DNA from: Facklamia sp964471435
GTDB taxonomy: Bacteria; Bacillota; Bacilli; Lactobacillales; Aerococcaceae
Length of the DNA: 64,000 nucleotides
Reading direction: 5' to 3'
Assembly: GCA_964471435.1 (NCBI GenBank)
Contig: CAYYGA010000001.1
Location: 62,001-126,000, forward strand
Shown here one piece after another: positions 8,715-18,202 of this stretch (position 1 is its first letter; each line of letters begins with the position of its first letter). Below the pieces are notes generated by a model. That model searched no databases and was not told the origin of the DNA. It saw only the letters and a list, made by a program, of their open reading frames with translations. The position numbers and the translations under genes were made by a program.

Positions 8715-9875
8715 CTATTCTGCGGTAACTTCCTGTGTAGAAGTAATCTCGCCGTTTTCTAAGCCCAGCATTAAGGCCGGTTTAACAGGATTATGGTTTT
8801 CATCAATCGCAAAAGTTCCTGTAATCCCTTCAAATTCTTCTGTAGCTGCTAAAGCATCCCGAACGGCCTCGGATTCAACAGAGTCCGCTCTTTCTACAGC
8901 ATCAAAAATTAAGTAAGCAGCATCGTAGGCCAGAGCGGCAAACGTATCTGCTTCTTTTCCATATTCAGCTTCAAAAGCTGATAAGAATTCTTGTACTGCC
9001 GGATCTTCAGATGCGGTAGAAAAGTGAGTAGTGAAATAAACATCAGTTGCATTCGCCGGTCCTGCTAAATCGATTAAGGTAGTCGAATGATAACCATCAG
9101 AACCGACAATCGGCTGGGTTAAGCCCATTTCACGTGCCTGTTTAATAAATAAGCCAGCCTCATTATAATAAATAGGCATGTATAAAACATCGAACTCTTG
9201 TGATAAAAGGGTGGTGATAACCGCAGAGAAATCCGTATCCCCTGCTTGTACTGACTCAGTCGTTACTACACTTCCGCCTAATTCAGTATATTTAGCAGTG
9301 AAAGCATCAGAAACACCTAATGAATAGTCACTTGCCAAATCGGTTACTACCGCAGCGTTAGCAGCTCCTAAATCAGAATAAACGAAATTGGCTCCTGCTT
9401 CTCCTTGATAAGAATCTTCAAAACAGACACGGAATAAGTAGTCAAATACATTACCGTCTTCATCTAAAGTAATATTATCAAGTGTTCCGGCTGGCGAAAT
9501 AGCCGGTACGCCTGCTTCATTAATAACTGGAATTTGTGCCTGCACGTCTCCAGATGTCGCAGGACCGATTACACCAAAGACACCTTCATCCACCAGACGT
9601 GTCGCAATAGAGGCTGTTTCAGTTAAATTAGATTGGTTATCATAATAAACATATTCCACTTCCTGCCCCAGCAAGCCGCCTGCTTCATTGATTTCTTTAA
9701 CAGCAAGAGCAACAGCTTCATGCATAGGTGTTCCATAGGCAGCCACACTACCGGTTAATTCAAAGTTGCCACCTAATTTTAAACTTTCTTGGGCTGAAAC
9801 ACTTCCCAATCCTGCCAACCCGCTGAGCAAAGTAACTCCTGCTAAAGATGTTAATAATAATTTTTTGAAACGCAT
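8715..9875 (-). CDS. Branched-chain amino acid ABC transporter substrate-binding protein (LivJ type), no lipobox
   Basis: A 386-residue periplasmic-binding-fold protein of the LivJ/peripla_BP_6 type that would capture leucine, isoleucine, valine or related amides outside the membrane. A Sec signal covers residues 1-28 with an AxA-type site (VSA-QE), but no lipobox cysteine is present, which is unusual for a Gram-positive binding protein. The mature part starts SLKLGGNFELTGSVAAYG, as in the family. No permease or ATPase genes are adjacent: ptsHI is downstream and prfC upstream, each set apart, so it is an orphan in this window. GGAGGGA precedes the ATG. Confidence 0.9.
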   Translation of the reverse strand: MRFKKLLLTSLAGVTLLSGLAGLGSVSAQESLKLGGNFELTGSVAAYGTPMHEAVALAVKEINEAGGLLGQEVEYVYYDNQSNLTETASIATRLVDEGVFGVIGPATSGDVQAQIPVINEAGVPAISPAGTLDNITLDEDGNVFDYLFRVCFEDSYQGEAGANFVYSDLGAANAAVVTDLASDYSLGVSDAFTAKYTELGGSVVTTESVQAGDTDFSAVITTLLSQEFDVLYMPIYYNEAGLFIKQAREMGLTQPIVGSDGYHSTTLIDLAGPANATDVYFTTHFSTASEDPAVQEFLSAFEAEYGKEADTFAALAYDAAYLIFDAVERADSVESEAVRDALAATEEFEGITGTFAIDENHNPVKPALMLGLENGEITSTQEVTAE

Positions 9876-10236
9876 CTAAAATCCCTCCATTTTTTCTATA
9901 CAAAAGACCTAGTCCGACAGTATCGTAACTAGGCCTCTTTATCCTCTAACAAGTAGATGTAATAAACAAAGGATACCTCGCTTCGATAACTATCTTACTA
10001 TGCGGGCATCAAATTATTCAGCACAGTATAGATACAAACTTGATTTTTAACATTTGTTTCTACCTGATACAAACATTAGCTAAGAGTGCTGATTATAATT
10101 AAATTAATCTGTGAGAAAGAAAAAAATTCACGATTTATTCCCCTTTATCTTTATTATGAATAATAATACTCCATTTATTAAGAGGATGCAAGGGGTTTTT
10201 AATGATTTTCTTAATGTAATCTCATAAAACTCTTTC
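9876..10236 (-). other. Intergenic leader region of the amino-acid-binding protein gene
   Basis: No gene seen. On the minus strand a perfect TATAAT (10092-10097) with a poor -35 region could start a leader of about 210 bases. Near its end a hairpin (9907-9934; CCTAGT with ACTAGG) is followed by TCTTTT, so it could be an attenuator or just a structured leader. I found no T-box core or other known riboswitch motif. Confidence 0.35.
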
Positions 10237-11817
10237 TTACATTAGTTGCCGTAATTCTATATCAGGGTGTTTGTCCGTAAACCATCTTTCGGCAAATTCG
10301 TTTTCAAATAAAAATACGGGTTGATCATAGCGGTCTCTTGCTAACAAGTTCCTACTGGAAGACAGCTTAGGATCTAAGTTCTTTTCGTCTATCCACCGTG
10401 CGACTTTACTTCCCATAGGCGTCATATCTACTTCTGCGTTATATTCGTGAAGTAGGCGGTACTGGAAAACTTCAAACTGGAGCTGGCCTACAGCCCCTAG
10501 TATATATTCTTCTGTATGATAAGTTTTATAGAGCTGGATTGCTCCTTCTTGAACTAACTGCTGCATTCCTTTATGGAAAGATTTTTGTTTCATCACATTT
10601 TTAGGCGCGACTTTCATAAATAATTCCGGAGTAAATTGGGGTAATGGCGGAAAGGCCACCTTGTTATTTCCTGTATAAATAGTATCACCAATTTGAAAAT
10701 TACCTGTATCATACAATCCGATGATATCTCCAGCAATCGCTTCTTGAACTTCATCACGACTGTCTGCCATAAATTGGGTGGTATGAGCCATTCGAATAGT
10801 TTTACCTGTACGTTCCAAGGTAACATTCATTCCTTTTTCGAACTGCCCTGAAACTATCCTTACAAAAGCAATTCGATCTCTGTGGGCAGGATTCATATTA
10901 GCCTGTATTTTAAAGATAAAGCCGGTAAACTGCTCATCAGTAGGCTGGACTAAGCTATCGTCTACTGTATGGGAAGCGCTGGGGGCAGGAGCTAAATCAA
11001 CAAAAGCATCAAAAAAAGTTTGAACGCCAAAGCCTGTCAAAGCTGATCCGAAAAATACAGGAGTTAATTTTCCAGTGTTGATTAAATCACGGTCAAATTC
11101 ATTACCTGCTTCATGTAACAGCTGAGCATCTTCTAATGCCTGGGAATAAATAGAAGATAATTTGAAATCATGATCTCCTATTACTTCTCCCTCGTCATCA
11201 AGTGGGAAAAAGACATCTGATTCTTCATCACCGGTTTTAATTTCCACTCGTTGATTATATAAATCATAAAGACCTAATAAAGATTTCCCCATACCCATCG
11301 GCCAATTCATTGGATAGGCGTCTATTCCTAAAACTTCTTCTAATTCTGCCACCAAATCCAGAGGCTCACGTCCATCACGGTCCAATTTATTCATAAATGT
11401 AAAGACTGGAATCCCCCGGTGTCTTACTACTTCAAATAACTTTTTAGTTTGAGGCTCTATTCCTTTCCCTGTATCTACCACCATAACTGCTGCATCCACT
11501 GCCATCAATGTACGGTAAGTATCTTCAGAGAAGTCCTCATGTCCAGGTGTGTCTAAAATATTTACTTGATAACCATCATAATCTACCTGCATGACGGAGG
11601 AAGTAACCGAAATTCCTCTTTGCTTTTCAATCTCCATCCAGTCGGATTTGGCGAATTTATTTGATTTTTTTCCCTTGGCTTTAACTGTACCTGCCTCACG
11701 TATTGCTCCTGAAAATAGTAAGAGAGCTTCTGTTATCGTTGTTTTCCCCGCATCCGGGTGAGAAATAATTGCAAAGGTACGGCGACGGGCTACTTCTTTT
11801 GCTAAATCTTTAACCAT
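10237..11817 (-). CDS. prfC: Peptide chain release factor 3
   Basis: RF3 is the GTPase that recycles RF1 and RF2 from the ribosome after peptide release. The 526-residue chain shows the translational-GTPase motifs: G1 SHPDAGKTT near residue 19, the G2 region GISVTSSVM, G3 DTPGHEDF near residue 88 and G4 NKLDRD near residue 142, followed by the RF3-specific domains. The start at 11817 has an AAGGAG site. It appears monocistronic. Confidence 0.97.
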   Translation of the reverse strand: MVKDLAKEVARRRTFAIISHPDAGKTTITEALLLFSGAIREAGTVKAKGKKSNKFAKSDWMEIEKQRGISVTSSVMQVDYDGYQVNILDTPGHEDFSEDTYRTLMAVDAAVMVVDTGKGIEPQTKKLFEVVRHRGIPVFTFMNKLDRDGREPLDLVAELEEVLGIDAYPMNWPMGMGKSLLGLYDLYNQRVEIKTGDEESDVFFPLDDEGEVIGDHDFKLSSIYSQALEDAQLLHEAGNEFDRDLINTGKLTPVFFGSALTGFGVQTFFDAFVDLAPAPSASHTVDDSLVQPTDEQFTGFIFKIQANMNPAHRDRIAFVRIVSGQFEKGMNVTLERTGKTIRMAHTTQFMADSRDEVQEAIAGDIIGLYDTGNFQIGDTIYTGNNKVAFPPLPQFTPELFMKVAPKNVMKQKSFHKGMQQLVQEGAIQLYKTYHTEEYILGAVGQLQFEVFQYRLLHEYNAEVDMTPMGSKVARWIDEKNLDPKLSSSRNLLARDRYDQPVFLFENEFAERWFTDKHPDIELRQLM

Positions 11818-11908
11818 GCTTAACTCCTTAATATCATATCTAACCTAGTGATCGTTGCTTTTAAATTCAGCTTTTATATCAGTTTAAAATCTAATATCAG
11901 CTCAAATA

Positions 11909-11974
11909 AGAAACGAAACTGTCAGCATGTATTTTACCATTAATCCTGGCAGCTACAAGAGCAGTTTCGTTTAT
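11909..11974 (-). terminator. Long-loop terminator after the DivIVA-like gene
   Basis: An 11-bp perfect stem (AAACGAAACTG with CAGTTTCGTTT) encloses about 40 bases with weaker internal pairing. On the minus strand it is followed by CTTATTT. It lies just past the DivIVA-like stop at 11998. Confidence 0.6.
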
Positions 11975-11997
11975 TAGTTTATAGAATAATTTGAAGA

Positions 11998-12672
11998 TTA
12001 TTTAGATGCTTTGCGTTGATTAAAGTCAACCAGCTTGTCATCTGTTTTATTTAAATTTTCTGTTTCGTTTTGGATGACTTCTGAAATTAACCTTTGAAGC
12101 TCCATTTTTTCATTGTCTGATAAAGTTTCTTCAGTTCTGGATGGTGCTGAACTGACAGTGGATTCAAAATCAAAGTCATCATCCAGTTCATAATATTCAA
12201 CCTGATCCATAAAACGATCAGCCTGCTTGCTCGGATAAATAGAATCAAAATCAGTTTCACTGACATAAGCTTCATAGTCTTTGATAATTGCCAATATCTG
12301 CTGCTGCATCGATTTAAGCTGATCTTTCAAATGACTCCCTGTAGTGGCAAGTTCCTTCGATTGATAAGTAAATGATTCCTTATATTGAATGACTTGTTCT
12401 GTCGCTTTAGCAATCATTTTCTGAGCCTGTTCTTCTGATTCAGCTACAATTTCATTTCCTGATTTACGTGCATCTAAAAGGCCGTCTTTTAATGCTGCTT
12501 CAATTGATAAATAGTAATCAACCTTTTTTTCTACTTCTCCCAAACGTTGTTCCAACATTTGATTAGAAGCTTCCAGCTCTTTAATTTGCTGATCTTTATA
12601 TTCCACTAATTGGTTAACTTCTTTGCGGTTGTACCCTAGTAAATTCAGCGATACTTCACTGAGACGGTGCAT
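11998..12672 (-). CDS. DivIVA-domain coiled-coil protein
   Basis: A 224-residue protein with a DivIVA-type start: LLGYNRKEVNQLVEY at residues 11-25 resembles the membrane-binding segment, followed by a long coiled coil (roughly residues 25-120, KDQQIKELEASNQ and the KKVDYYLSIEAALKDGLLDA segment). An acidic, probably disordered C-terminus follows. DivIVA family members mark curved membrane at poles and septa and recruit division or wall proteins. It is not next to ftsZ or ylm genes, so it is more likely a second DivIVA/GpsB-like paralogue than the main DivIVA. Confidence 0.8.
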   Translation of the reverse strand: MHRLSEVSLNLLGYNRKEVNQLVEYKDQQIKELEASNQMLEQRLGEVEKKVDYYLSIEAALKDGLLDARKSGNEIVAESEEQAQKMIAKATEQVIQYKESFTYQSKELATTGSHLKDQLKSMQQQILAIIKDYEAYVSETDFDSIYPSKQADRFMDQVEYYELDDDFDFESTVSSAPSRTEETLSDNEKMELQRLISEVIQNETENLNKTDDKLVDFNQRKASK

Positions 12673-12695
12673 TACTTCACCCCATTCTTAATATA

Positions 12696-13757
12696 TTATT
12701 TTTCCATCGCGCTTTGAAGGTAGTGTGTCAATAAGTCATAGGTAGCATTAACAGAAGTAATATGAGTGCGTTCATAAGCATGGCTGGCGTCAATACCCGC
12801 ACCGAAAAGTCCATGTCTTACATTGCTGCCTCCACGCATGGCGGCTGAGGCATCGCTTTGATAAAAGGGATAAATATCTAAACGATAATCAATTTGATTG
12901 TTTTCACAAAGCTCCACTAAATGATTTCTTAAACCTAAATGATAAGGTCCGGAAGCATCTTTCACACAGATAGAGACAGTATACTCATCAGAAGCTTGGT
13001 CATCTCCTAAAGCCCCCATATCCACTGCAATATATTCTTCCACTTCAGGAATAATATTTGCATTGTCTGCGAACCCTATTTCTTCGTTATTTGAAATGTA
13101 AAAATGAGTGGTATGCCCTAACTTCAGCTCTCCTTCATTTACAGCTTCAATGGCTTCCAGCAAGAGAGCCACCGAGACTTTATCATCCAAATGCCGCGAT
13201 TTAATATAGCCGGAATCAGTAATTTCAGCCCGTGGAGCTAAACTTATGAAATCCCCTATTCTGATTCCTAACTGCTCGACATCTTCGGCTGATTTAACCG
13301 GATAATCCAACCGGACTTCCATGTTGGTATGATTACGTTCAGCTGTATGTGCATCCCGATAGACATGAACAGAAGTCTGATGCATTAAAATAGTCCCATC
13401 GTAAGCTTTCTCTTCTCGGGCTGAATGGACTTTGCAATAAGTTCCTTCTATTGCATTGTAAGTATAACCACCTATTAAATCTATTTTTAACCGCCCATCG
13501 GGTTTAACCGCTCTTACCATAGCTCCTAAAGTATCGACATGAGCAGTCATATATCGATGACGCTTAGTTTCTTTTCCTTCCAATGTAAGAAGAAGGCCGC
13601 CTTTTGGCGTTTCATGATAGGCGATTCTGCCTTTATCTAATCTTTCTTTTATATGATGGACAATTTTTTGGGTGAAACCGGTAGGAGAAGGTATTTCAGT
13701 TAATTTTTTTATTTCTTCCAAACGTGTGCGGTCTTTTTCAGATAAATCATAGTTCAT
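12696..13757 (-). CDS. M42 family metallopeptidase
   Basis: A 353-residue M42 aminopeptidase (glutamyl aminopeptidase/endoglucanase M family), a cytosolic two-metal enzyme that trims peptides and usually forms dodecamers. Metal ligands and catalytic residues are visible in TAHVDTLGAM, SRHLDDK, the EE pair of NNEEIGFADNANI, and HAYERTH. I place the start at 13757 (MNYDLSEKD), where the family fold begins; the reading frame stays open a further 42 codons with no motif and low-complexity sequence. A second M42 gene lies at 45432-46505. Confidence 0.9.
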   Translation of the reverse strand: MNYDLSEKDRTRLEEIKKLTEIPSPTGFTQKIVHHIKERLDKGRIAYHETPKGGLLLTLEGKETKRHRYMTAHVDTLGAMVRAVKPDGRLKIDLIGGYTYNAIEGTYCKVHSAREEKAYDGTILMHQTSVHVYRDAHTAERNHTNMEVRLDYPVKSAEDVEQLGIRIGDFISLAPRAEITDSGYIKSRHLDDKVSVALLLEAIEAVNEGELKLGHTTHFYISNNEEIGFADNANIIPEVEEYIAVDMGALGDDQASDEYTVSICVKDASGPYHLGLRNHLVELCENNQIDYRLDIYPFYQSDASAAMRGGSNVRHGLFGAGIDASHAYERTHITSVNATYDLLTHYLQSAMEK

Positions 13758-13822
13758 AATTAACTCATCACTCTTTCTAAAACTAAAATGGCTGAAGTAA
13801 ATATCAATACTTTTTTTATTAT

Positions 13823-14074
13823 TTAAAGGGCTGCTAATATAATTGCGATTATAATAATATATAGAAAAACAATCAGGGCCCATATTAAAGGAATATCCCT
13901 AATTATTTTATTGATGTCAGTGCTGAATTCTTTGGAAGAGTGTTTAAACTCTTTAAAGCCATTGGGATGGCTCCAATCTCCTTCAGAATAAAGGTTACTA
14001 ATCTCCGCTCCACAAAATTGACAATAATTATCGTCATATATAATAACCGAATGACAGTTTGGGCACTCTTGCAT
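13823..14074 (-). CDS. Small zinc-ribbon membrane protein
   Basis: An 83-residue protein with a zinc ribbon at the N-terminus (CPNC and CQFC about 14 residues apart) and one C-terminal transmembrane helix of about 22 residues rich in Ile, Leu and Ala. Such zinc-ribbon plus helix proteins are common in Firmicutes and their function is unknown. The ATG at 14074 has a purine-rich site (GGGAGAGAG) before it; an ATG at 14101 would add nine residues. Confidence 0.75.
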   Translation of the reverse strand: MQECPNCHSVIIYDDNYCQFCGAEISNLYSEGDWSHPNGFKEFKHSSKEFSTDINKIIRDIPLIWALIVFLYIIIIAIILAAL

Positions 14075-14283
14075 AAAACCACTCTCTCCCTTCAAAAGCA
14101 TCCTTTACGTTCCATAACCTTGACCTCTTATTTATTTTACCGCTGTTTATGCTTTCTCACAACAACTTTATTAAATGAACCAGACTGGAGTATCTTGATA
14201 CAGGCCGGTCTTTAAAATAATTGTATTTTAAACTTAAGAATAATATAATAAAAAATGGATTATTAATAACGAGGAGAATTAGA

Positions 14284-14724
14284 ATGATTGATTATAATTG
14301 GTTTGATGGAACCAGCAATGACCGTTTCCGTGACGCCTTATCCATAAGACAAACCGTCTTTATTCATGAACAAAATGTAGCTCCTGAACTTGAAGTAGAC
14401 GGTGAAGATGATAGTAAAAGCCACGTGGTAGGTTATCTAGACCGTCAGCCTATTGCAACAGCCCGTATCGGTTTTATAGATGATAATAAAACTGTCAAGA
14501 TCCAACGGGTAGCTGTCTTATCTTCTCACCGCGGTAAAAAGTTTGGTCTGGGGCTTTTGGAAGAAATCGAAAAAGAAGCCCAAAACATGGGCGCAGAACG
14601 TTTAATTTTGTCTTCTCAAGATCATGCCATTCCTTTTTACGAAAAATTAGGCTATTCCGTCAGTAATAAAGAAGGCTATTTAGACGCCGGCATCCCCCAT
14701 CATGATATGGAAAAAGAAATTTAA
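14284..14724 (+). CDS. GNAT family N-acetyltransferase
   Basis: A 146-residue GNAT acetyltransferase of the ElaA/YjcF-like group. The acetyl-CoA site is seen in VQRVAV-like KIQRVAVLSSHRGKKFGLGLL near residue 80 and the late QDHAIPFYEKLGY segment near residue 118. The substrate is unknown. The start at 14284 has GAGGAG seven bases upstream; the frame is open earlier but with no site. Transcription ends at the terminator shared with mgtE. Confidence 0.9.
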   Translation: MIDYNWFDGTSNDRFRDALSIRQTVFIHEQNVAPELEVDGEDDSKSHVVGYLDRQPIATARIGFIDDNKTVKIQRVAVLSSHRGKKFGLGLLEEIEKEAQNMGAERLILSSQDHAIPFYEKLGYSVSNKEGYLDAGIPHHDMEKEI

Positions 14725-14762
14725 AGTTAAAGCCTGGCTGAAGTTAAAAGCTCCAGCATTAT

Positions 14763-14816
14763 AAAAAAGTCTCCTTTGGAAGAATGTAATCATTTTTCCA
14801 AAAGGGACTTTCTTTT
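14763..14816. terminator. Bidirectional terminator between the GNAT gene and mgtE
   Basis: A 16-bp stem with one mismatch (14766-14781 with 14796-14811), flanked by an A-run and a T-run, between converging genes. Confidence 0.85.
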
Positions 14817-14890
14817 ATTTACCTTCAAAGATTACTGTAAGTACAAATTATTCGATCTTCTTTATCACTTGTTCGCTTATTTTCAACCCA

Positions 14891-16258
14891 TTAAATCAAT
14901 CTGGAAATAAAGATACTGGCGATTGAAAAGTAAATAAAAACAGAAGTTAAATCGCTCAATGTTGAAATGAAGGGCCCACTGGCTACCGCTGGATCAAAGC
15001 CTAATTTAAGCATCAACTTTGGTATTAAAGTACCGGCTATATTAGCTACAGCGATTGCAACCGCCATTGCAGCCCCTATAATAACTCCTAGGGTTAGATT
15101 ACCCTGCCAAATGCCTGCAACGAGTGCAATCGATAATCCTACTACAACACCTGTGATAATTCCGGTTAGCAATTCAAAACCGACAGACGAGAAAAAGGAA
15201 TCATCCTCAGACTTATTGGTAAGCTTTCTGACTGCTACTGCTAAAGATTGCGTTCCTGCATTCCCTGCCGTACCCGTAATTAAAGTTACAAAGCTGGATA
15301 AAACAGGAGCCGTTGATATAAGGCCTTCAAACTGACTAATTAAAGTAGCCGTTCCCATTCCTAAAAATAACAAAGTAACTAACCAGGGTAGACGAGATTT
15401 TGCTGCTCCAAGCGGAGTATCATGGACTTCGTTGACATCTACGGCTGCTAACCCGGAGTAATCACTATCAGCTTCTTCTTGGATAACATCCAATACATCG
15501 TCTACTGTAATGATCCCTAAAAGCTCATGATTAAATCCTACTACCGGTAAAGCCAGTAGATCATAATCTTGGACCATCTTCGCGACTTCCACTTGATCAT
15601 CGTTCACCTGCACAGAAATCACACGCGGGTTCACTAAGCTGCTGATCAATTGATCGTCTTCATTAACGATTAAATCTCTTAGTGAAACAACCCCTTTTAA
15701 ACGATTCTGCTTGTCTACTACATAAACATAATAAATAGTTTCTGCGTCAAGAGCAGCTCCTTTTAAATGCTCATAAGCTTCTTTAACTGTATAATCTTCC
15801 CGAATTACTACAAATTCGGTAGTCATAATCGAACCGGCTGTCCCATCCATATAATTACTCAATCGGGAAATTTCTCCAGCCGATTCCGGTGTCATTAAAC
15901 TCATATAAGTACTGATTTTTTCTTTATCTTCTATATGATTTAAAATATCCACCGCATTGTCAGCATACATTTCACCTAAAACTCCCGCTGCATAGACATT
16001 ATTCATCTCTAAAAAATACTCTTCTATTTCCGGCTGATCTGCTGCTTCATAGGCATCAAAAATATCAGCGATTTCTGAAGGAGATAAAAAGTGATACACT
16101 TTCTCTCTTTCCTGCGCCTCAAATTCGGCAAAGATTTTAGCTTGATCATAAGTATGGAGTGCTAAAAACTCGGTTCGAAAGCGTGTCATCCGCCCATTTT
16201 GTAACATCTGCTTAAAACTAAATACACTTTCTTCAAATGAGCGTTTAAATACTTCCAT
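14891..16258 (-). CDS. mgtE: Magnesium transporter MgtE
   Basis: A 455-residue MgtE-type magnesium channel: an N-terminal MgtE helical domain (to about residue 130), two CBS domains that sense cytosolic Mg (about 135-260), and a C-terminal membrane part with five helices (about 285-455) including the pore segment TLITGTAGNAGTQ. It is the last gene of relQ-nadK-rlu-mgtE, an arrangement common in Lactobacillales. No M-box Mg riboswitch is visible in the 88 bases before it. Confidence 0.96.
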   Translation of the reverse strand: MEVFKRSFEESVFSFKQMLQNGRMTRFRTEFLALHTYDQAKIFAEFEAQEREKVYHFLSPSEIADIFDAYEAADQPEIEEYFLEMNNVYAAGVLGEMYADNAVDILNHIEDKEKISTYMSLMTPESAGEISRLSNYMDGTAGSIMTTEFVVIREDYTVKEAYEHLKGAALDAETIYYVYVVDKQNRLKGVVSLRDLIVNEDDQLISSLVNPRVISVQVNDDQVEVAKMVQDYDLLALPVVGFNHELLGIITVDDVLDVIQEEADSDYSGLAAVDVNEVHDTPLGAAKSRLPWLVTLLFLGMGTATLISQFEGLISTAPVLSSFVTLITGTAGNAGTQSLAVAVRKLTNKSEDDSFFSSVGFELLTGIITGVVVGLSIALVAGIWQGNLTLGVIIGAAMAVAIAVANIAGTLIPKLMLKLGFDPAVASGPFISTLSDLTSVFIYFSIASIFISRLI

Positions 16259-16346
16259 TACACAACCTCCTAATATTGGCCCTTCTTAAAAAATAATAAA
16301 AAGCTGAAATAAGAATCCAGACTTTTGTTATAAACTATTCATTGAG

Positions 16347-17249
16347 TTAATTTATCATGACATTTTCCTGATGTTGAATCCAGTTAATCATATCTTGAGG
16401 AATAGGCTGTTTCAAGTGTAAGGACTCTTTGGTAAAAGGATGATCCAATTTAAGTTCCGCACAGTGAAGTGACTGCCGTAAAATCCAAGGAGAAACCGGT
16501 CCACCATAAAGAGTATCTCCTATTAAAGGACCTCCCTCATGGGTTAAATGTACCCGCAGCTGATGAGTTCTACCTGTATGCAGTTGCAGTCTCAAAAGTG
16601 CTCCGGCATTAAATTGCTCTAACATCCAATATTCGGTCAATGCCCTTTTACCCGTTGAATGGACACGGCGGGTAATGATAGAATCTTCACTTCTGGCAAT
16701 TGGGCCGTCTAAAATCCCATGAGCTGCCCAATCGCTTTTGGAAGTTAAAGCATAATAATACCTCTCCAGCGTCTTCGCCCTTAGCTGGCGGTCCAATAAA
16801 GCATGGGCTAAACGATGCTTGGCGATAATCATCAGTCCGGAAGTATCGCGGTCCAGTCGTGTTACAATATGCACTACTTGATTGCGGTAATTCTGCTTTA
16901 AATAGTAGCCCCGCACTCGATTAGCCATCGCAGTATCTGGGTCTTTTCTGGAGGGTATAGAAACTACTCCTACCGGTTTATTAACAATCAGTAAGTGATC
17001 ATCTTCATAAACTATATCAATCGAAACAAAAGACGGTACCATGTTGGAGTGTCCTGGTTCGGGAGCAGTAATCAACTGCAGGTGATCGCCTCTTGATATA
17101 GTAAATCTAATCGCTACAGGCATTTTATTCAATAAAATTTTTCCGGTTCTTTTTACATCCTTAAGAAATGCCCGCGGCAAATCTTTTTGATTTAGAAACT
17201 CCTTAATAGTAATTACTTGATCACCTTCATAATACCACTCTAATTTCAA
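16347..17249 (-). CDS. RluA/RluD family pseudouridine synthase
   Basis: A 300-residue RluD-type enzyme that would convert uridines of large-subunit rRNA to pseudouridine. The catalytic Asp is in VTRLDRDTSGL near residue 135, and TGRTHQLRVH is near the C-terminus. An S4-like RNA-binding segment leads the chain. I prefer the TTG at 17249, eight bases after GGGGA; the frame opens at another TTG at 17273 with no site. It follows nadK, as yjbO does in Bacillus. Confidence 0.9.
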   Translation of the reverse strand: MKLEWYYEGDQVITIKEFLNQKDLPRAFLKDVKRTGKILLNKMPVAIRFTISRGDHLQLITAPEPGHSNMVPSFVSIDIVYEDDHLLIVNKPVGVVSIPSRKDPDTAMANRVRGYYLKQNYRNQVVHIVTRLDRDTSGLMIIAKHRLAHALLDRQLRAKTLERYYYALTSKSDWAAHGILDGPIARSEDSIITRRVHSTGKRALTEYWMLEQFNAGALLRLQLHTGRTHQLRVHLTHEGGPLIGDTLYGGPVSPWILRQSLHCAELKLDHPFTKESLHLKQPIPQDMINWIQHQENVMIN

Positions 17250-17298
17250 CTTAACTTCCCCTACTCTTTTCAATTTATATTATCATTGTTTGCTTTCT

Positions 17299-18159
17299 TT
17301 ACCCCTCTTCAAAAGGTCTGAGCTTAAAAGCAGTATGGTTACTTTTATAATTTCTTTTCCGCCCAATAAATGAACTTTCAACCCGGTCCCAGTAATGCAT
17401 ATGCCGGAAACTGGCAAAGTGAAGTCTTTCTTCTGCCAATTGTAAATGTACCTCTTTGACAGGGACATCTTCAAAATAGAGATTATCGATTGTTACAATC
17501 AAACTGATTTGATCGTCAGCCGGTTGTAAAATAAACCATTCATCTGAAGGTATGACTATTGGTGAAGATAAAGTCCTGTAAACACGGTTATTAACTGAGG
17601 CCATTTCGGTCATTTGGATCGCGTCTAAGCGGGGGTGTATAATTGCCCCTCCTAAAGACTTATTTAAACCTGTCGATCCTGTCGGTGTGGCGATACATAA
17701 ACCATCTCCTCGAAAGGTTTCAAAGAAATGCTCTTTAATTGACACATCACAGACAATCGTACGGGCTGCAGAACGAATAGTAAACTCATTTAAAGCTAAA
17801 TACTGTTTGACGGTATCATCTTCAAGTTGAACATAAATTCTTAACAGAGGATAAGAGATCGATGCGGCCTTATAATTTAATATACTTGAGACTACTTCAT
17901 CAATCTCATCCGCTAACCAATCTGTATAAAAACCCAGGTGTCCGGTATGGATGCCGATAAATTCCACATCGTTCAGCATAGACTGAAAACGGTGAAAGGC
18001 AGAAAGTAAAGTCCCGTCTCCACCTATAGTTACAATATAATCAGGCTGTCCGGTTTCAGTTACTATCGGTAAATTATGAGCAGCCATTTTTTCAAGAAGC
18101 TGACGTTTGATTTCCTGCGACTCTTTTGAATCGTTAGCGTAGATTAAAGTTTTGCGCAT
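17299..18159 (-). CDS. nadK: NAD kinase
   Basis: The enzyme phosphorylates NAD to NADP. The 286-residue chain has the GGDGTLL motif near residue 47, the NE motif in LALNEFTIR near residue 122, and the glycine-rich segment GDGLCIATPTGSTG near residue 150. It lies between relQ and the pseudouridine synthase gene with short gaps, so it is part of that operon. Confidence 0.97.
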   Translation of the reverse strand: MRKTLIYANDSKESQEIKRQLLEKMAAHNLPIVTETGQPDYIVTIGGDGTLLSAFHRFQSMLNDVEFIGIHTGHLGFYTDWLADEIDEVVSSILNYKAASISYPLLRIYVQLEDDTVKQYLALNEFTIRSAARTIVCDVSIKEHFFETFRGDGLCIATPTGSTGLNKSLGGAIIHPRLDAIQMTEMASVNNRVYRTLSSPIVIPSDEWFILQPADDQISLIVTIDNLYFEDVPVKEVHLQLAEERLHFASFRHMHYWDRVESSFIGRKRNYKSNHTAFKLRPFEEG

Positions 18160-18202
18160 CAGTTCACTTCCATCTATATATTTTTAGCTTTTACACTCTT
18201 TC

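Noticed and set aside
13758..13883. Longer N-terminus for the M42 peptidase
   Set aside because: The added 42 residues are low-complexity, overlap the zinc-ribbon gene's end and carry no family similarity.
16259..16346. M-box magnesium riboswitch before mgtE
   Set aside because: The gap is only 88 bases and mgtE is inside an operon; no room for the motif.
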